Shown here: positions 33,607-42,450 of the stretch, piece after piece
Layout: the number at the start of each line of letters is the position of its first letter
How positions within the stretch are numbered: the first letter of the stretch is position 1
Position numbers and translations under genes: made by a program
Origin: Clostridiales bacterium Firm_07
GTDB taxonomy: Bacteria; Bacillota; Clostridia; Oscillospirales; CAG-272
DNA length: 64,000 nt
Assembly: GCA_001604005.1 (NCBI GenBank)
Contig: LVAM01000017.1
Coordinates: 1-64,000 of the forward strand
Reading direction: 5' to 3'
Notes under the pieces: generated by a model
Databases searched by the model: none
Seen by the model: only the letters and a program-made list of their open reading frames with translations
What the model was told of the DNA's origin: nothing

Positions 33607-34868
33607 GACACGCAAACGTCATAACGCAAAGCGCCGAAAAGAGGCAATCCCGCGCGGCGTATCTGTTGATTTTCGCGTCGGTACTGCTGGTTGCTTTCGT
33701 TTCCTCTCTCAAACTGTCTTACAGCGCGCAGCTGGTCGCCGTCATCGCCTCGTTCAACTCCGGCAAATCGGCGGCAAGTTTAGCGCTGACGCTGTATTAC
33801 GGCATCTACGCGGCGGCACAGCTCATCATCGCGAAAAATATCAAAAAGATCAATATGTTCGCCTTTATGGCGGTCACGTCCGCCCTTTCCGCCCTCTCGT
33901 TCGGGCTCATCTATTTTGCCACTTCAATGTGGCAAATCCGATTGATCCTTGCCGTCAACGGCGTCTTGCAGGCGGGCGATTGGGGCGGCGCGGTCTATTT
34001 CATCGGACGATATCTCCCGGAAAAATTCACCAAATCCGCGATGGCGCTTCTCAGCGCCTCAACGATGGGCGGCACGCTGCTCGCGTACGGCGCCTCGGCG
34101 TTTTTTTCCGCCGTCGCCACCTGGCGGCACACCTTTCTCGTTTTGTCGATCCTCTTTTTCATCTCGCTCCTTCTCTTTCTCGCCGCGGTGCGCTATGCCG
34201 ACGCCACGTTACCCGTCAAGGAACCGCATATACGGGAAAGTGTCGAAAAGTCTCAAAAAGGCTCCGAAAAACCGCTCGCGAAACGGTTGGTCGTCCTCAT
34301 TTTCTATATGACCTTCGCCACTTTCTTCGTCAATCTGCTTTATTTCGCGCTGGTCAACTGGCTGCCCAGCCTCCTGACCGAAAAACACGGCATGCCCCCT
34401 TCGGTATCGATGCTGCTGACTATTCTGATCCCCATCGGCGTATTTATCGGTCGCCTGATCTTACAGTCGATTTGTCTTAAAAATTTCCGTTTCTTCCGCG
34501 TCTGCGCGTGGGCAAGCGTTTGCACTTTTCTTTGCGCGCTCGGGCTTCTGTTCTCATACGCGCACGTCGCACTGCTCGCCATCACGCTGACCGTTCTTGC
34601 CGCCGCCGCCACTTCGGGCGCCGCCAATTTGCTTGGCACCTTGATTCCCCTTTCCATTCGTGATATGGTGGATTCCGGGGAGAGCGCCCTTGTCGTCAAC
34701 GCGGGCGCAAGCGTGGGCGCGGCGTTGGCGCCGTTCCTTGCCGGCGCCCTGATGGACGTTGCCGGTTGGTCGGCGTATTATATCGCCGTCGCCGTCTTTG
34801 CCGCCCTCGTCGCGCTGCTTTTCTTCGGCGGCGCCGTCAAGCAAGGCAACCGCAAATTGCTTTCCTGA
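33603..34868 (+). CDS. Major facilitator superfamily transporter
   Basis: A 421-residue carrier with about 12 helices and the central basic loop between the two six-helix halves (VEKSQKGSEKPLAKRL, about 219-234). GlpT/sugar-phosphate-like features such as GDWGGAVYFIGRYLPEK (about 122-138) suggest an organophosphate or organic-anion subfamily, but the substrate is inference. ATG 33603 overlaps the YbaK-family stop (ATGA). A strong terminator closes the operon. Confidence 0.85.
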   Translation: MRHANVITQSAEKRQSRAAYLLIFASVLLVAFVSSLKLSYSAQLVAVIASFNSGKSAASLALTLYYGIYAAAQLIIAKNIKKINMFAFMAVTSALSALSFGLIYFATSMWQIRLILAVNGVLQAGDWGGAVYFIGRYLPEKFTKSAMALLSASTMGGTLLAYGASAFFSAVATWRHTFLVLSILFFISLLLFLAAVRYADATLPVKEPHIRESVEKSQKGSEKPLAKRLVVLIFYMTFATFFVNLLYFALVNWLPSLLTEKHGMPPSVSMLLTILIPIGVFIGRLILQSICLKNFRFFRVCAWASVCTFLCALGLLFSYAHVALLAITLTVLAAAATSGAANLLGTLIPLSIRDMVDSGESALVVNAGASVGAALAPFLAGALMDVAGWSAYYIAVAVFAALVALLFFGGAVKQGNRKLLS

Positions 34869-34872
34869 TCGC

Positions 34873-34910
34873 AAAAAACACCCCGTTGCGCGTGCAACGG
34901 GGTGTTTTTT
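34873..34910. terminator. Bidirectional terminator
   Basis: AAAAAACACCCCGTTGC (34873-34889), loop GCGT, GCAACGGGGTGTTTTTT (34894-34910), between the MFS gene and the convergent DegT gene. Confidence 0.9.
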
Positions 34911-34920
34911 TCTTTTTGTT

Positions 34921-36228
34921 TTATTTGCCTTGCTGCATTTCGGCAACCGATTCGAGGATCGCGTCCGCCATATAGGTCAGCTGCTCTTGGGTCAAGCCGT
35001 ACAGCGGCAGGTGTGTAAATCTGTGATAGAACACTTCTTCGCACACGGGGCAGGTCTTGGCGATCTCTTCGGGATCGTAGCCCATATCGCTGACGACCTT
35101 GAAACGGTAAAGCGGTCCGAAGTGCGGAATGTTGGTCACACCGCGCTCGGCAAGTTTCTTTTTGAGCATCTGGATGTCGCCGCCCGCCTTTTTGGGGTCG
35201 ATCTGCAAGAGATAGAGGTGGAAGGTGGGTTTGATCTCATCGTTGCCGAGATCCTGCGGAATGATCGCGTCGTTGCCCGCGAAACGGGAGTTGAGGTACG
35301 CGGCCGCCGCGCGGCGATCGGCAATGATCTGCTCGTTACGCGCCACCTGCAAGGTAAGACCGAGACCTTGGATCTCCGTGGGCGAATAGTTCGCCGCCAT
35401 AAAGGGTTTCTCTTTGCCGGGGATCGCGGTGATGTTGTAGAGCCAGTCTTTGATCGGCACCGAGAAATCGAGGCCGAGGAAGCGCGCGCGTTTCATCTGG
35501 GGCGCAAAGCCGGGCACGTTGGTGGTCACAATGCCGCCCTCGCCGAAGGAAGTGATGTTTTTCACTTCGTGGAAGCTAAACGCGGCGAAATCGCCGATGG
35601 TGCCGATATGACGACCTTTGTACATCGCGCCGAAGGCGTGTGCGGCGTCTTCCAGCACGAGAATGTTGTGCTCTTTCGCCAGTTTCATAATCGGGTCAAG
35701 GTCCACCGGATAACCGCCGATATGCACGGGAACGATCATCTTGGTGCGAGGCGTGATCTTGCGCGCCACGTCCGCGGGATCCATATTGATGGTGCGGGGA
35801 TCGACGTCGGCAAACACCAGTTTCGCGCCCACGGCAAGCGGATACGCCATCGTGGCGACAAAGGTGATGGCGGGGACGATGACTTCATCGCCCTCTTTGA
35901 TGCCGGCATATTTGTAAGCGATCTCAAAACCGGCGGTCGCGTTGGTGACGAACGTGCTGGAAGAAGCGCCGAGATACTCGTCGCAAGCCGCTTCCGCCTC
36001 CTCCACCTTGCTGCCGGAGCTGAGTTTTCCGGGAGGTGTGGAGATTTTTTCCAGTTTCTTCACCTGCTGCCAGACCGCTTCCATCGCGTCGTCGTATTCT
36101 TTGCCCTCGCCCTGCATCAGGAAACGGATGATCTCCATCAGGTCGTGCACGTTGTAGTTTTCGCCGACGGCTGCCCACGGCACTCTCGCCGGACCTACGT
36201 TGTAGCGGAAATCGGAAGATTTTTTCAT
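34921..36228 (-). CDS. DegT/DnrJ/EryC1/StrS-family PLP aminotransferase
   Basis: A 435-residue fold-I PLP enzyme acting on keto sugars or cyclitols. Visible: LSSGSKVEEAEAACDEYLG, the cofactor region TNATAGFEIAY, VLEDAAHAFGAMYKG (cofactor-binding Asp), and the Schiff-base lysine in FSFHEVKNITSFGEGG (about 218-233). A C-terminal CPVCEEVFYHRFTHLPLYG helps define a longer-than-usual subfamily. It would transfer an amino group from glutamate or glutamine to a keto sugar, or run in reverse in catabolism. Third gene of the AraC-led arm of the divergent sugar locus. ATG 36228 follows AAGGAGG. Confidence 0.88.
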   Translation of the reverse strand: MKKSSDFRYNVGPARVPWAAVGENYNVHDLMEIIRFLMQGEGKEYDDAMEAVWQQVKKLEKISTPPGKLSSGSKVEEAEAACDEYLGASSSTFVTNATAGFEIAYKYAGIKEGDEVIVPAITFVATMAYPLAVGAKLVFADVDPRTINMDPADVARKITPRTKMIVPVHIGGYPVDLDPIMKLAKEHNILVLEDAAHAFGAMYKGRHIGTIGDFAAFSFHEVKNITSFGEGGIVTTNVPGFAPQMKRARFLGLDFSVPIKDWLYNITAIPGKEKPFMAANYSPTEIQGLGLTLQVARNEQIIADRRAAAAYLNSRFAGNDAIIPQDLGNDEIKPTFHLYLLQIDPKKAGGDIQMLKKKLAERGVTNIPHFGPLYRFKVVSDMGYDPEEIAKTCPVCEEVFYHRFTHLPLYGLTQEQLTYMADAILESVAEMQQGK

Positions 36229-36305
36229 AGTAGCCTCCTTGTTTTATGTTATGATTTTTGTTTTTCTATAATCGACTTCGGTTGCCCGAAGAAGACGTCG
36301 CTTGG

Positions 36306-36929
36306 TTAAAACTCGGGATCGTATTCCTGCGGGAAAGGCTCCCACGCGATCTTGCGGATCTCGATGTCGCGGATCCGCAGTTTCGTACAATAGGGGGAAA
36401 AGCCCACGTGACCGCCCGAAATGGGCGCGGGATCGACCAGTTCGCTGACCAGCACGTCGTCCACGACCATAAAGGCGTGCCCGCCGATGGCACCCGCCGT
36501 CATACGCACCTCGGTGCCGGGCGTGTAATGATACAGCGTGGTGGTGGCGTTCAGATTGGAAGTGAGATTGCGTTCGATGCCGCTTTTATGCTCGTACCAA
36601 CCGTTGAGCCCGCACACGTAAGACTCTCCGAGATAATCGGTCTTCTCGTCCCAATGCGCGCAAAACACCGCGTTGAGGTCGCGCGTGGCGGGCAGGACCG
36701 TGGAGACCGTAAAGGAGATCATCACGTCATCGTCAAAAGACTCACGGCTGAAAAGGATGCCGCCTTTGTTGCCCCGCTCGGTACCGATAAGGCACCCGTC
36801 CTCCACGTGCCACTCGCCCGCCATCACTTGAAAATACTGCTGCCAGTCTTTTTCGTCGGGTTTGTAGGAAAGCAAAACGGGGGATTTGTCAAAATCTATC
36901 TTTTTTCCGAGCAATCGGATCTCTTTCAT
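36306..36929 (-). CDS. Jelly-roll (DUF1080/lectin-like) domain protein, unknown role
   Basis: A 207-residue protein without signal peptide. The pattern WHVEDGCLIGTERGNKGGILFSRESFDDDVMISF, split as WHVEDGCLIGTERGN and KGGILFSRESFDDD, with later PAPISGGHVGFSPYCTKLRIRDIEIR, is that of concanavalin-like jelly-roll domains related to DUF1080 and sugar-binding folds. It could be a cytoplasmic glycoside-active enzyme or a binding protein; no catalytic residues can be assigned. It overlaps the AraC regulator gene by 4 nt and precedes the DegT gene by 77 nt, so the three are one unit. Confidence 0.6.
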   Translation of the reverse strand: MKEIRLLGKKIDFDKSPVLLSYKPDEKDWQQYFQVMAGEWHVEDGCLIGTERGNKGGILFSRESFDDDVMISFTVSTVLPATRDLNAVFCAHWDEKTDYLGESYVCGLNGWYEHKSGIERNLTSNLNATTTLYHYTPGTEVRMTAGAIGGHAFMVVDDVLVSELVDPAPISGGHVGFSPYCTKLRIRDIEIRKIAWEPFPQEYDPEF

Positions 36930-37822
36930 ACGTCTGCTCCTTCCCGCGTTTTCGCCGCGGCGCGATATTGAGAGGGCGTCATTCCCTCGAATTGTCGGAA
37001 AGTACGCGCGAAATAGTTGGGGGTATCAAAACCGAGCGCCTCCGAAACGCTTTTGACGCTGTTGCCGCCGGCGGAGAGCATCCGCGCCGCTTCCTGCATT
37101 TTCATCCGGTTGAAATGGTTGATAAGGCTCTCGCCCACCGCGCTTTTGAATTCGCGGAAAATGTAAGAACGGCTGTATTTCGTCTGTTCGCAGATCTCAT
37201 CGACCGAAAGGTGTCCGCGGAGATGCTCCTGCATCATTTGAAGAATGTATTGCACCAGCGGGCGATTCCAATCCCCGCGCGAGGAAAGCGTACGCTCGCC
37301 CGGCGGAACCTCGGTCAACGCGCGCATCACGCTGATCAGGAAAAGTTCCAGATAGTTTTTCACCAATTGCTGCCCACCGAGAACCGGAGACGGGAGTAAC
37401 TCCATTTTTTTGGCGTCCGGATCGCAAAGCGGCACGTCGAACGTGCGCTTTCCTTCTTCCAGTACGTCGTACAGAAAGCGTTTGCATTCCGGCGGAAGCA
37501 TCACCTGCCTGCCCTCGAAAAAGCGCATTGCCTCCGAGCGCGAAACGAAAGAAGCGATCAACACGCACGGATCTTTTTTGCCGTTCGCCGATAGCGTATG
37601 ATATTCGTTCGGCTTGTGGAAAAGCGCCTCGCCCTCCCGCAAAAAGATCTCCCGACCGTCCGCCGTGCAAACAAGGCTCTCTTTGTCGGCATACACGATC
37701 TCCCAGAAATCGTGCGCTTCGCCCCGACTGCGAAAGTCTTTGTCAAAGGCAAAATAATGCAGTGTGACCAGCTTATTGATGACCAAAAGATTTTCGATTT
37801 TACGGCAAAAATACTTCTTCAT
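36926..37822 (-). CDS. AraC-family regulator with cupin-like sensor, apparently leaderless
   Basis: A 298-residue regulator: N-terminal cupin-like ligand domain (about 25-110; REIFLREGEALFHKPNEYH) and C-terminal double helix-turn-helix (about 200-298; LSVDEICEQTKYSRSYIFREF and SVSEALGFDTPNYFARTFRQ). Probably controls the divergent sugar genes and its own arm. The ATG at 37822 has no ribosome binding site. The promoter TTGACA-17-TATACT ends 6 nt before it, which places the transcription start at or next to the ATG. An upstream in-frame ATG at 37843 lies inside that promoter. Confidence 0.88.
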   Translation of the reverse strand: MKKYFCRKIENLLVINKLVTLHYFAFDKDFRSRGEAHDFWEIVYADKESLVCTADGREIFLREGEALFHKPNEYHTLSANGKKDPCVLIASFVSRSEAMRFFEGRQVMLPPECKRFLYDVLEEGKRTFDVPLCDPDAKKMELLPSPVLGGQQLVKNYLELFLISVMRALTEVPPGERTLSSRGDWNRPLVQYILQMMQEHLRGHLSVDEICEQTKYSRSYIFREFKSAVGESLINHFNRMKMQEAARMLSAGGNSVKSVSEALGFDTPNYFARTFRQFEGMTPSQYRAAAKTREGADV

Positions 37823-37828
37823 ACTTTT

Positions 37829-37857
37829 AGTATAATACGGCATTCAATCTTTGTCAA
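37829..37857 (-). promoter_or_regulatory. Promoter of the araC-type arm, giving a leaderless mRNA
   Basis: On the minus strand TTGACA (37852-37857), 17-nt spacer, TATACT (37829-37834). The -10 box ends 6 nt before the ATG at 37822. Confidence 0.75.
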
Positions 37858-37895
37858 GTGTATTATTTTATCCTTATTTAGTGTACGATTGTTCC

Positions 37896-37924
37896 TTGCT
37901 TTTCATCATAAAAAATGCTACAAT
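37896..37924 (+). promoter_or_regulatory. Promoter of the PIG-L-led catabolic operon
   Basis: TTGCTT (37896-37901), 17-nt spacer, TACAAT (37919-37924). The weak -35 suits activation by the divergent AraC-type regulator; no operator repeat was recognised. Confidence 0.55.
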
Positions 37925-37958
37925 GAAAATATAAAATAGAACAATGGAGGTTGTATCT

Positions 37959-38663
37959 ATGAGAGTTCTTGCAATCGGCGCGCATCCGGACGACATTGAG
38001 ATCGCCTGTTCCGGCACGCTTGCGAAATGCGCCAAACGCGGCGACACCGTGATCGTTTGCCACGTTTCTTCCGGCGATCTCGGTCACGTGGTCATTCCGC
38101 CCGACGAACTGCGGAAGATCCGCGCGGCGGAGGCGAAAAAGGCCGGCGCGATGGCGGGTATCGAGGTCATCTGGGGCGGTTTCAACGATTTGGACATCTA
38201 CCCCGACAACAAAGAGGCGCGCGACAAGATCGTGGAAGTGATCCAATACGCGCAACCCGATTTCATCATCACCCACAACCCCGACGACTATATGCCCGAC
38301 CACACCGCCGTTGCCCGTCTTGTCTTTGACGCAAGTTTCACCGCCACGCTCCCCAACTACAAAACCAAAACCGGCAAAGCGGCAAAACTTGTCCCCATCT
38401 TCTATATGGACACGTTGGCGGGCGTCAATTTCCAACCCACGATGTACGTGGACATTTCCGAGGAGATCGACCAAAAGATCAAAATGCTGGAATGCCACGA
38501 GAGCCAACTGGTCTGGATGCGCGAACACGACGGCATCGACTTTGCCGATATGGTTCGCACCTGCTCCCGCTATCGCGGATATCAGTGCGGCGCGGCGTAT
38601 GCCGAGGGCTTCCGGCAATGCCAAGTGTACTTAAAAGGCACGACCGAACGGTTGCTGCCCTAA
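37959..38663 (+). CDS. PIG-L (LmbE)-family deacetylase
   Basis: A 234-residue zinc-dependent N-deacetylase fold: AIGAHPDDIE (5-14) is the metal-binding AHPDD motif and HNPDDYMPDHTAVAR (about 108-122) the second. Family members remove acetyl or acyl groups from amino sugars such as GlcNAc-inositol or chitobiose-like substrates. ATG 37959 with GGAGG 8 nt upstream. First gene of a five-gene operon whose members follow within 20 nt of each other. Likely starts the pathway by freeing an amino group; the substrate is unknown. Confidence 0.88.
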   Translation: MRVLAIGAHPDDIEIACSGTLAKCAKRGDTVIVCHVSSGDLGHVVIPPDELRKIRAAEAKKAGAMAGIEVIWGGFNDLDIYPDNKEARDKIVEVIQYAQPDFIITHNPDDYMPDHTAVARLVFDASFTATLPNYKTKTGKAAKLVPIFYMDTLAGVNFQPTMYVDISEEIDQKIKMLECHESQLVWMREHDGIDFADMVRTCSRYRGYQCGAAYAEGFRQCQVYLKGTTERLLP

Positions 38664-38681
38664 AATAAAGGAGGATTCATT

Positions 38682-39692
38682 ATGTCAACGAAATGGTGTG
38701 TCATCGGCGCCGCGGGTATCGCGGATCGCCGCACGATCCCCGGCATTCTCGCCGACCCCGACAACGAACTTGTCGCCGTGATGGACAAAGTACCCGCCGC
38801 GGCAAAGAGCATCGGTGAAAAATACGACGTGCCCTATTTCACCGACGCGGAAGAGATGTTCCGCGCAGTCCCCGCCGACGCCGTGTATATCGCCACGCCG
38901 GTCTTTTGCCACAAAGAGCAGGCGATGCTGGCGCTCCGATACGGCAAACACGTGCTGGTGGAGAAACCCATCGCCCGCAACGAAGCCGAGAGTGCCGAGA
39001 TTCTGGACGCTTTCCGCCGCGCGGGCAAGCAACTCGGCGTGGGCTATATGATGAAATATCACAATCTGCACCAAAAGGCGCGCAATTTCATCAAAGCCGG
39101 CAAGATCGGACAGCCGAACAATATCCGCCTGCAATTCTCCTGCTGGTATCCCGACATCGAGGGCGCGTGGCGGCAGAAAAAAGCCCTCTCCGGCGGCGGC
39201 GCGCTGATGGATCTCGGCGTGCATTGCATGGAACTTGCCGAGTTCGTGCTGGACGAGGAGATCGTTGACGTCAAGGCGTTTTACAGCACCCACACGTTCT
39301 CCTATGAGGTGGAAGACAGCGCCGTTGTGATCTTCAAGACCAAGAGCGGCGTGCTGGGGCATATGGACGTCAACTTCAATATCCCCGACGACGCGTCTGT
39401 CTCCAAAATGGAGATCTACGGCACGAAAGGCGCCATCGTCTGCACCGGCACGCTGGGACAGGACGAGTGCGGCACGATGTCCTATCTCTTCGCTCCCCAG
39501 GGCGACTATGAAGCGATGCAGAACCGCGTTTCGGCGAAGCCGAAAAAGTATCGCGGCGCCGGCAAAAACATTTACACCAAACAAGTGGCGGCGTTCAAGA
39601 AACTGCTTGCCGCCAAGAAACCCAACTACAAAATGGCGAAACGCGCCGTGCACATTCAGGCGTTGACCGACAAAATTTATCAAGAACAATAA
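38682..39692 (+). CDS. Gfo/Idh/MocA-family NAD(P)-dependent oxidoreductase
   Basis: A 336-residue dehydrogenase: N-terminal Rossmann fold (VIGAAGIADRRTIPGI, 7-22), the hallmark EKPIARN (about 94-100) and GVGYMMKYHNLHQKAR in the substrate region, with GGGALMDLGVHCMELAEF (about 169-186) holding the usual catalytic Asp and His. Acts on hydroxyl groups of sugars or cyclitols. 18 nt after the deacetylase gene and 12 nt before the NagB-like gene. In this operon it probably oxidises a deacetylated sugar or an inositol-like ring. Confidence 0.9.
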   Translation: MSTKWCVIGAAGIADRRTIPGILADPDNELVAVMDKVPAAAKSIGEKYDVPYFTDAEEMFRAVPADAVYIATPVFCHKEQAMLALRYGKHVLVEKPIARNEAESAEILDAFRRAGKQLGVGYMMKYHNLHQKARNFIKAGKIGQPNNIRLQFSCWYPDIEGAWRQKKALSGGGALMDLGVHCMELAEFVLDEEIVDVKAFYSTHTFSYEVEDSAVVIFKTKSGVLGHMDVNFNIPDDASVSKMEIYGTKGAIVCTGTLGQDECGTMSYLFAPQGDYEAMQNRVSAKPKKYRGAGKNIYTKQVAAFKKLLAAKKPNYKMAKRAVHIQALTDKIYQEQ

Positions 39693-39704
39693 GGAGAAAA
39701 CATT

Positions 39705-40649
39705 ATGGATTTCAATTCCACCGTTAAAGGCAGCCTGCTCGAGGGTTTTTACCCCCAAGGCTGGGATTTTGAAAAGATCGACGCTTGCTGTGCGCACGCG
39801 CCCGAAGAAGTGTTTGAAAAACAGGATTTTTGGAACAAGGATTTTACCCCCGTTTCCTGCGCCGACGTTGAAGAGTTCAACGTCAAAATGGGACACGAGA
39901 TCGCCAACGAGATTCGCAAAGCGAACGAGGAAAAAAGAAAGATCGCCTTCATTCTACCCGTCGGTCCTATGGGTATGTACAAATGGGCGGTGTATTTCCT
40001 GAAAGAATGGAACGTTTCCTGCAAGAACGTATGGTGCTTCAATATGGACGAGTGGGCTGACGGCGAGGGCAACACCATCACCGGAGAAGCTTCGTTCCAG
40101 AGCGCGATGGAAAACGCGTTTTACAATCCGCTCGGCGCGCTGACCGTGCCGGTGGATCACCGCAATTTCGCCACGCGCCAAAATCTGCCCACCTATCCCG
40201 AAAAGATCGCCGCGCTGAAAAAAGAGGGCGCGAAATTGGTGCTGGTCTACGGCATCGGCAGAATGTGCCACATCGCTTTCTGGGAGCCGATGATCGGCGC
40301 CGAGTTCGCAAGCGACGAAGAATGGCTGAAACAGCCCTATCGCATCGGCGTGCAGTTGCACCCTCTGACCATTGAGCAAAACGCCATCACCTCTTTCCGC
40401 AGCCGCACGTCTCTTGTTCCCTGCCGCGCCAACACCATCGGTCCCGCCCTGCTTTTCTCGGCGGACTACGCGATCGGCGGCGCCGACGGCGCGCTCTCCC
40501 GCGGTATGCAGTGGCAAGGCATGAGCTTTTGGATGACGCTCCGCTACCGTCCGACGCGCTTTGTCACGTCCAGCTTCATTCCCACCCTGCCCGGCAAACT
40601 CTTCTTCCTCTCTGAACTTGCCGGACCGCTCTGCCCCGATGTCAACTGA
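39705..40649 (+). CDS. NagB-like sugar-phosphate isomerase/deaminase with altered active site
   Basis: A 314-residue member of the glucosamine-6-phosphate isomerase/6-phosphogluconolactonase fold. FNMDEW (about 111-116) retains the NagB proton-relay Asp. The loop that reads GIGxDGHIAFNEP in true NagB reads GIGRMCHIAFWEP here (about 183-195): His and Glu of the triad are kept, but the Asp is Met and Asn is Trp. The N-terminal 60 residues are longer than in NagB. A deaminating isomerase in the classic sense is therefore doubtful; a related isomerisation or ring-opening is likely. Middle of the PIG-L operon. Confidence 0.8.
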   Translation: MDFNSTVKGSLLEGFYPQGWDFEKIDACCAHAPEEVFEKQDFWNKDFTPVSCADVEEFNVKMGHEIANEIRKANEEKRKIAFILPVGPMGMYKWAVYFLKEWNVSCKNVWCFNMDEWADGEGNTITGEASFQSAMENAFYNPLGALTVPVDHRNFATRQNLPTYPEKIAALKKEGAKLVLVYGIGRMCHIAFWEPMIGAEFASDEEWLKQPYRIGVQLHPLTIEQNAITSFRSRTSLVPCRANTIGPALLFSADYAIGGADGALSRGMQWQGMSFWMTLRYRPTRFVTSSFIPTLPGKLFFLSELAGPLCPDVN

Positions 40650-40650
40650 T

Positions 40651-41619
40651 ATGCGCGGCATAGCTGTCGCAGGCACGCTGCTCGTTGACAAGATCAACGA
40701 GATCGCCGCCTACCCCCACGAGGGGGAACTGACTAAGATCCGGCGCGTGCGCCGCGCCGTGGGCGGTTGCGTGCCCAACGTTGCCATCGACCTTGCCACG
40801 CTTGCCCCTTCTCTCCCGGTTTTTGCGATCGGCAAAGTGGGCAAAGACGAGGAAGCGGCGTTTCTCCGCGCCGAGCTTGCCGCGCGCGGCATCGACTGTT
40901 CCGGCGTGCGCGAGACCGACGACCGCACCAGTTTTACCGAAGTGATGAGCGTAGAGGGCGGACAGCGCACCTTCTTTACCTATGCCGGCGCCTCCGCCGA
41001 TTTCGGATGCGAAGACGTGGATATGGCGGCGTGCCGTGCCAAAATGTTGCACCTCGGCTATTTTCTCCTGCTGGACCGCGTGGACGCGGGCGAGGGCAAG
41101 GAGATCTTGCGGGACGCCGCCAAGCACGGGATCAAAACTTCCATTGACCTTGTGAGCGAAAACTCCGACCGCTATCAAGTGGCGGTGCTCCCCTGCCTGC
41201 CCTTTACCGATAATCTCATCATCAACGAACTGGAAGCGGGAAAACTGGCGGGGATCGAACCGACCGAAGAAAATCTGCCCGCCATCGCCGCGGCTCTGCT
41301 CCGCGCGGGCGTGCGGGAGCGCGTCATCATTCATATGCGCGAGTGCGGCGTGCTTGCCTCGAAAAACGGCTTTCTCAAAATGCCCGCCATCGAGCCGCCG
41401 AAAGGCTTTATCCAGGGCAAAACCGGCGCGGGCGACGCTTTCTGCGCGGGCGCTCTGCTCGCCATTCACGAGGAGATGTCCGACGAGGCGATCCTCGCCC
41501 TTGCCGGCGCCGCCGCCATTGCTTCGCTCTCCCGTCCCGACGCGGTCAGCGGTATGACCGACGCCGTATCACTCAAAAATTTAGTGAAAGATATGAAAGG
41601 AACAAAACTGTGCTGGTAA
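40651..41619 (+). CDS. PfkB-family carbohydrate kinase
   Basis: A 322-residue ribokinase-like kinase. RRAVGGCVPNVAIDL (about 30-44) is the substrate-side GG motif. GKTGAGDAFCAG (about 255-266) is the PfkB signature with the catalytic Asp. It phosphorylates a sugar or sugar phosphate, plausibly making the bisphosphate that the downstream class II aldolase cleaves. Start: ATG 40651 right after the NagB-like stop (TGATATG) gives a family-typical N-terminus; an in-frame ATG at 40639 would overlap that gene. Neither has a strong ribosome binding site, so coupling is likely. It overlaps the aldolase gene by 10 nt. Confidence 0.88.
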   Translation: MRGIAVAGTLLVDKINEIAAYPHEGELTKIRRVRRAVGGCVPNVAIDLATLAPSLPVFAIGKVGKDEEAAFLRAELAARGIDCSGVRETDDRTSFTEVMSVEGGQRTFFTYAGASADFGCEDVDMAACRAKMLHLGYFLLLDRVDAGEGKEILRDAAKHGIKTSIDLVSENSDRYQVAVLPCLPFTDNLIINELEAGKLAGIEPTEENLPAIAAALLRAGVRERVIIHMRECGVLASKNGFLKMPAIEPPKGFIQGKTGAGDAFCAGALLAIHEEMSDEAILALAGAAAIASLSRPDAVSGMTDAVSLKNLVKDMKGTKLCW

Positions 41620-42446
41620 ATCTTTGTGACGTGCTGAAAAAAGCACAAGCGGAACATTACGCGGTGGGGCTTTTCAACACCACCGACACCGATATGCTGG
41701 AAGCGGCGATCGGCGCGGCGGAAGAACTGCGCGCGCCCATTATTCTCGGCACGGCGGAAGTGCTGTTGCCGTTCGGAGAGCTGAAATTGATCGCTCCCTC
41801 GGTCATTGCCGCCGCCAAACGTGCCGGCGTTCCCGTCGTGGTGCATTACGACCACGGTCTCACCTTTGAGCGGTGCATCGAGGCTTTGCAGCTTGGATTC
41901 TCCTCGGTGATGTTTGACGGATCGACCAAAGATTACGACACCAACATTGCCGAAACGCGGGAGATCGTCAAGATCGCGCACGCAATGGGCGCCAGCGTTG
42001 AGGGCGAGATCGGCCACGTGGGCGACGCCACCAAGAGCGACAATCTGCTGACCGATATGTATACCACGCCCACCGAGGCAAAAGAATATCTGGCGGCGAC
42101 CGGCGTGGACGCGCTTGCCATCGCCATCGGCTCGGCGCACGGCGTTTACAAGACCAAGCCGAAACTCAGCATCGAGCGCCTGATGGAGATCCGCTCGACG
42201 GTAGACGTTCCGCTGGTTTTGCACGGCGGAAGCGGGCTTTCGGACGACGATTTCAAAAACGCCATTCGCGAAGGTATCGCCAAAGTCAACATCTTTACCG
42301 ACCTTTGCCTTGCCGGCACGCGCGCTATGCGCGAGGGTGAAGCCGAGGGGCTTGACTATCTCGCCATTCGCAACAAAAAAGTTGCCGCCATCAAAGAGGC
42401 GGTCAAACAGAAAATGTTGCTGTTCGGCTGCGACGGCAAAGCTTAA
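41610..42446 (+). CDS. Class II (zinc) ketose-bisphosphate aldolase
   Basis: A 278-residue aldolase of the FbaA/GatY/KbaY type. HYDHG (79-83) holds the catalytic Asp81 and zinc ligand His82. GEIGHVGD, GSAHGVYK and LHGGSGL hold the further zinc and phosphate sites. It splits a ketose 1,6-bisphosphate (fructose, tagatose or an amino/deoxy analogue) into DHAP and an aldehyde. The GTG at 41610 with AAAGG upstream is inside the end of the kinase gene. Last gene of the operon, so the pathway probably ends in glycolytic triose phosphates. Exact ketose not readable. Confidence 0.88.
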   Translation: MLVNLCDVLKKAQAEHYAVGLFNTTDTDMLEAAIGAAEELRAPIILGTAEVLLPFGELKLIAPSVIAAAKRAGVPVVVHYDHGLTFERCIEALQLGFSSVMFDGSTKDYDTNIAETREIVKIAHAMGASVEGEIGHVGDATKSDNLLTDMYTTPTEAKEYLAATGVDALAIAIGSAHGVYKTKPKLSIERLMEIRSTVDVPLVLHGGSGLSDDDFKNAIREGIAKVNIFTDLCLAGTRAMREGEAEGLDYLAIRNKKVAAIKEAVKQKMLLFGCDGKA

Positions 42447-42450
42447 AACA

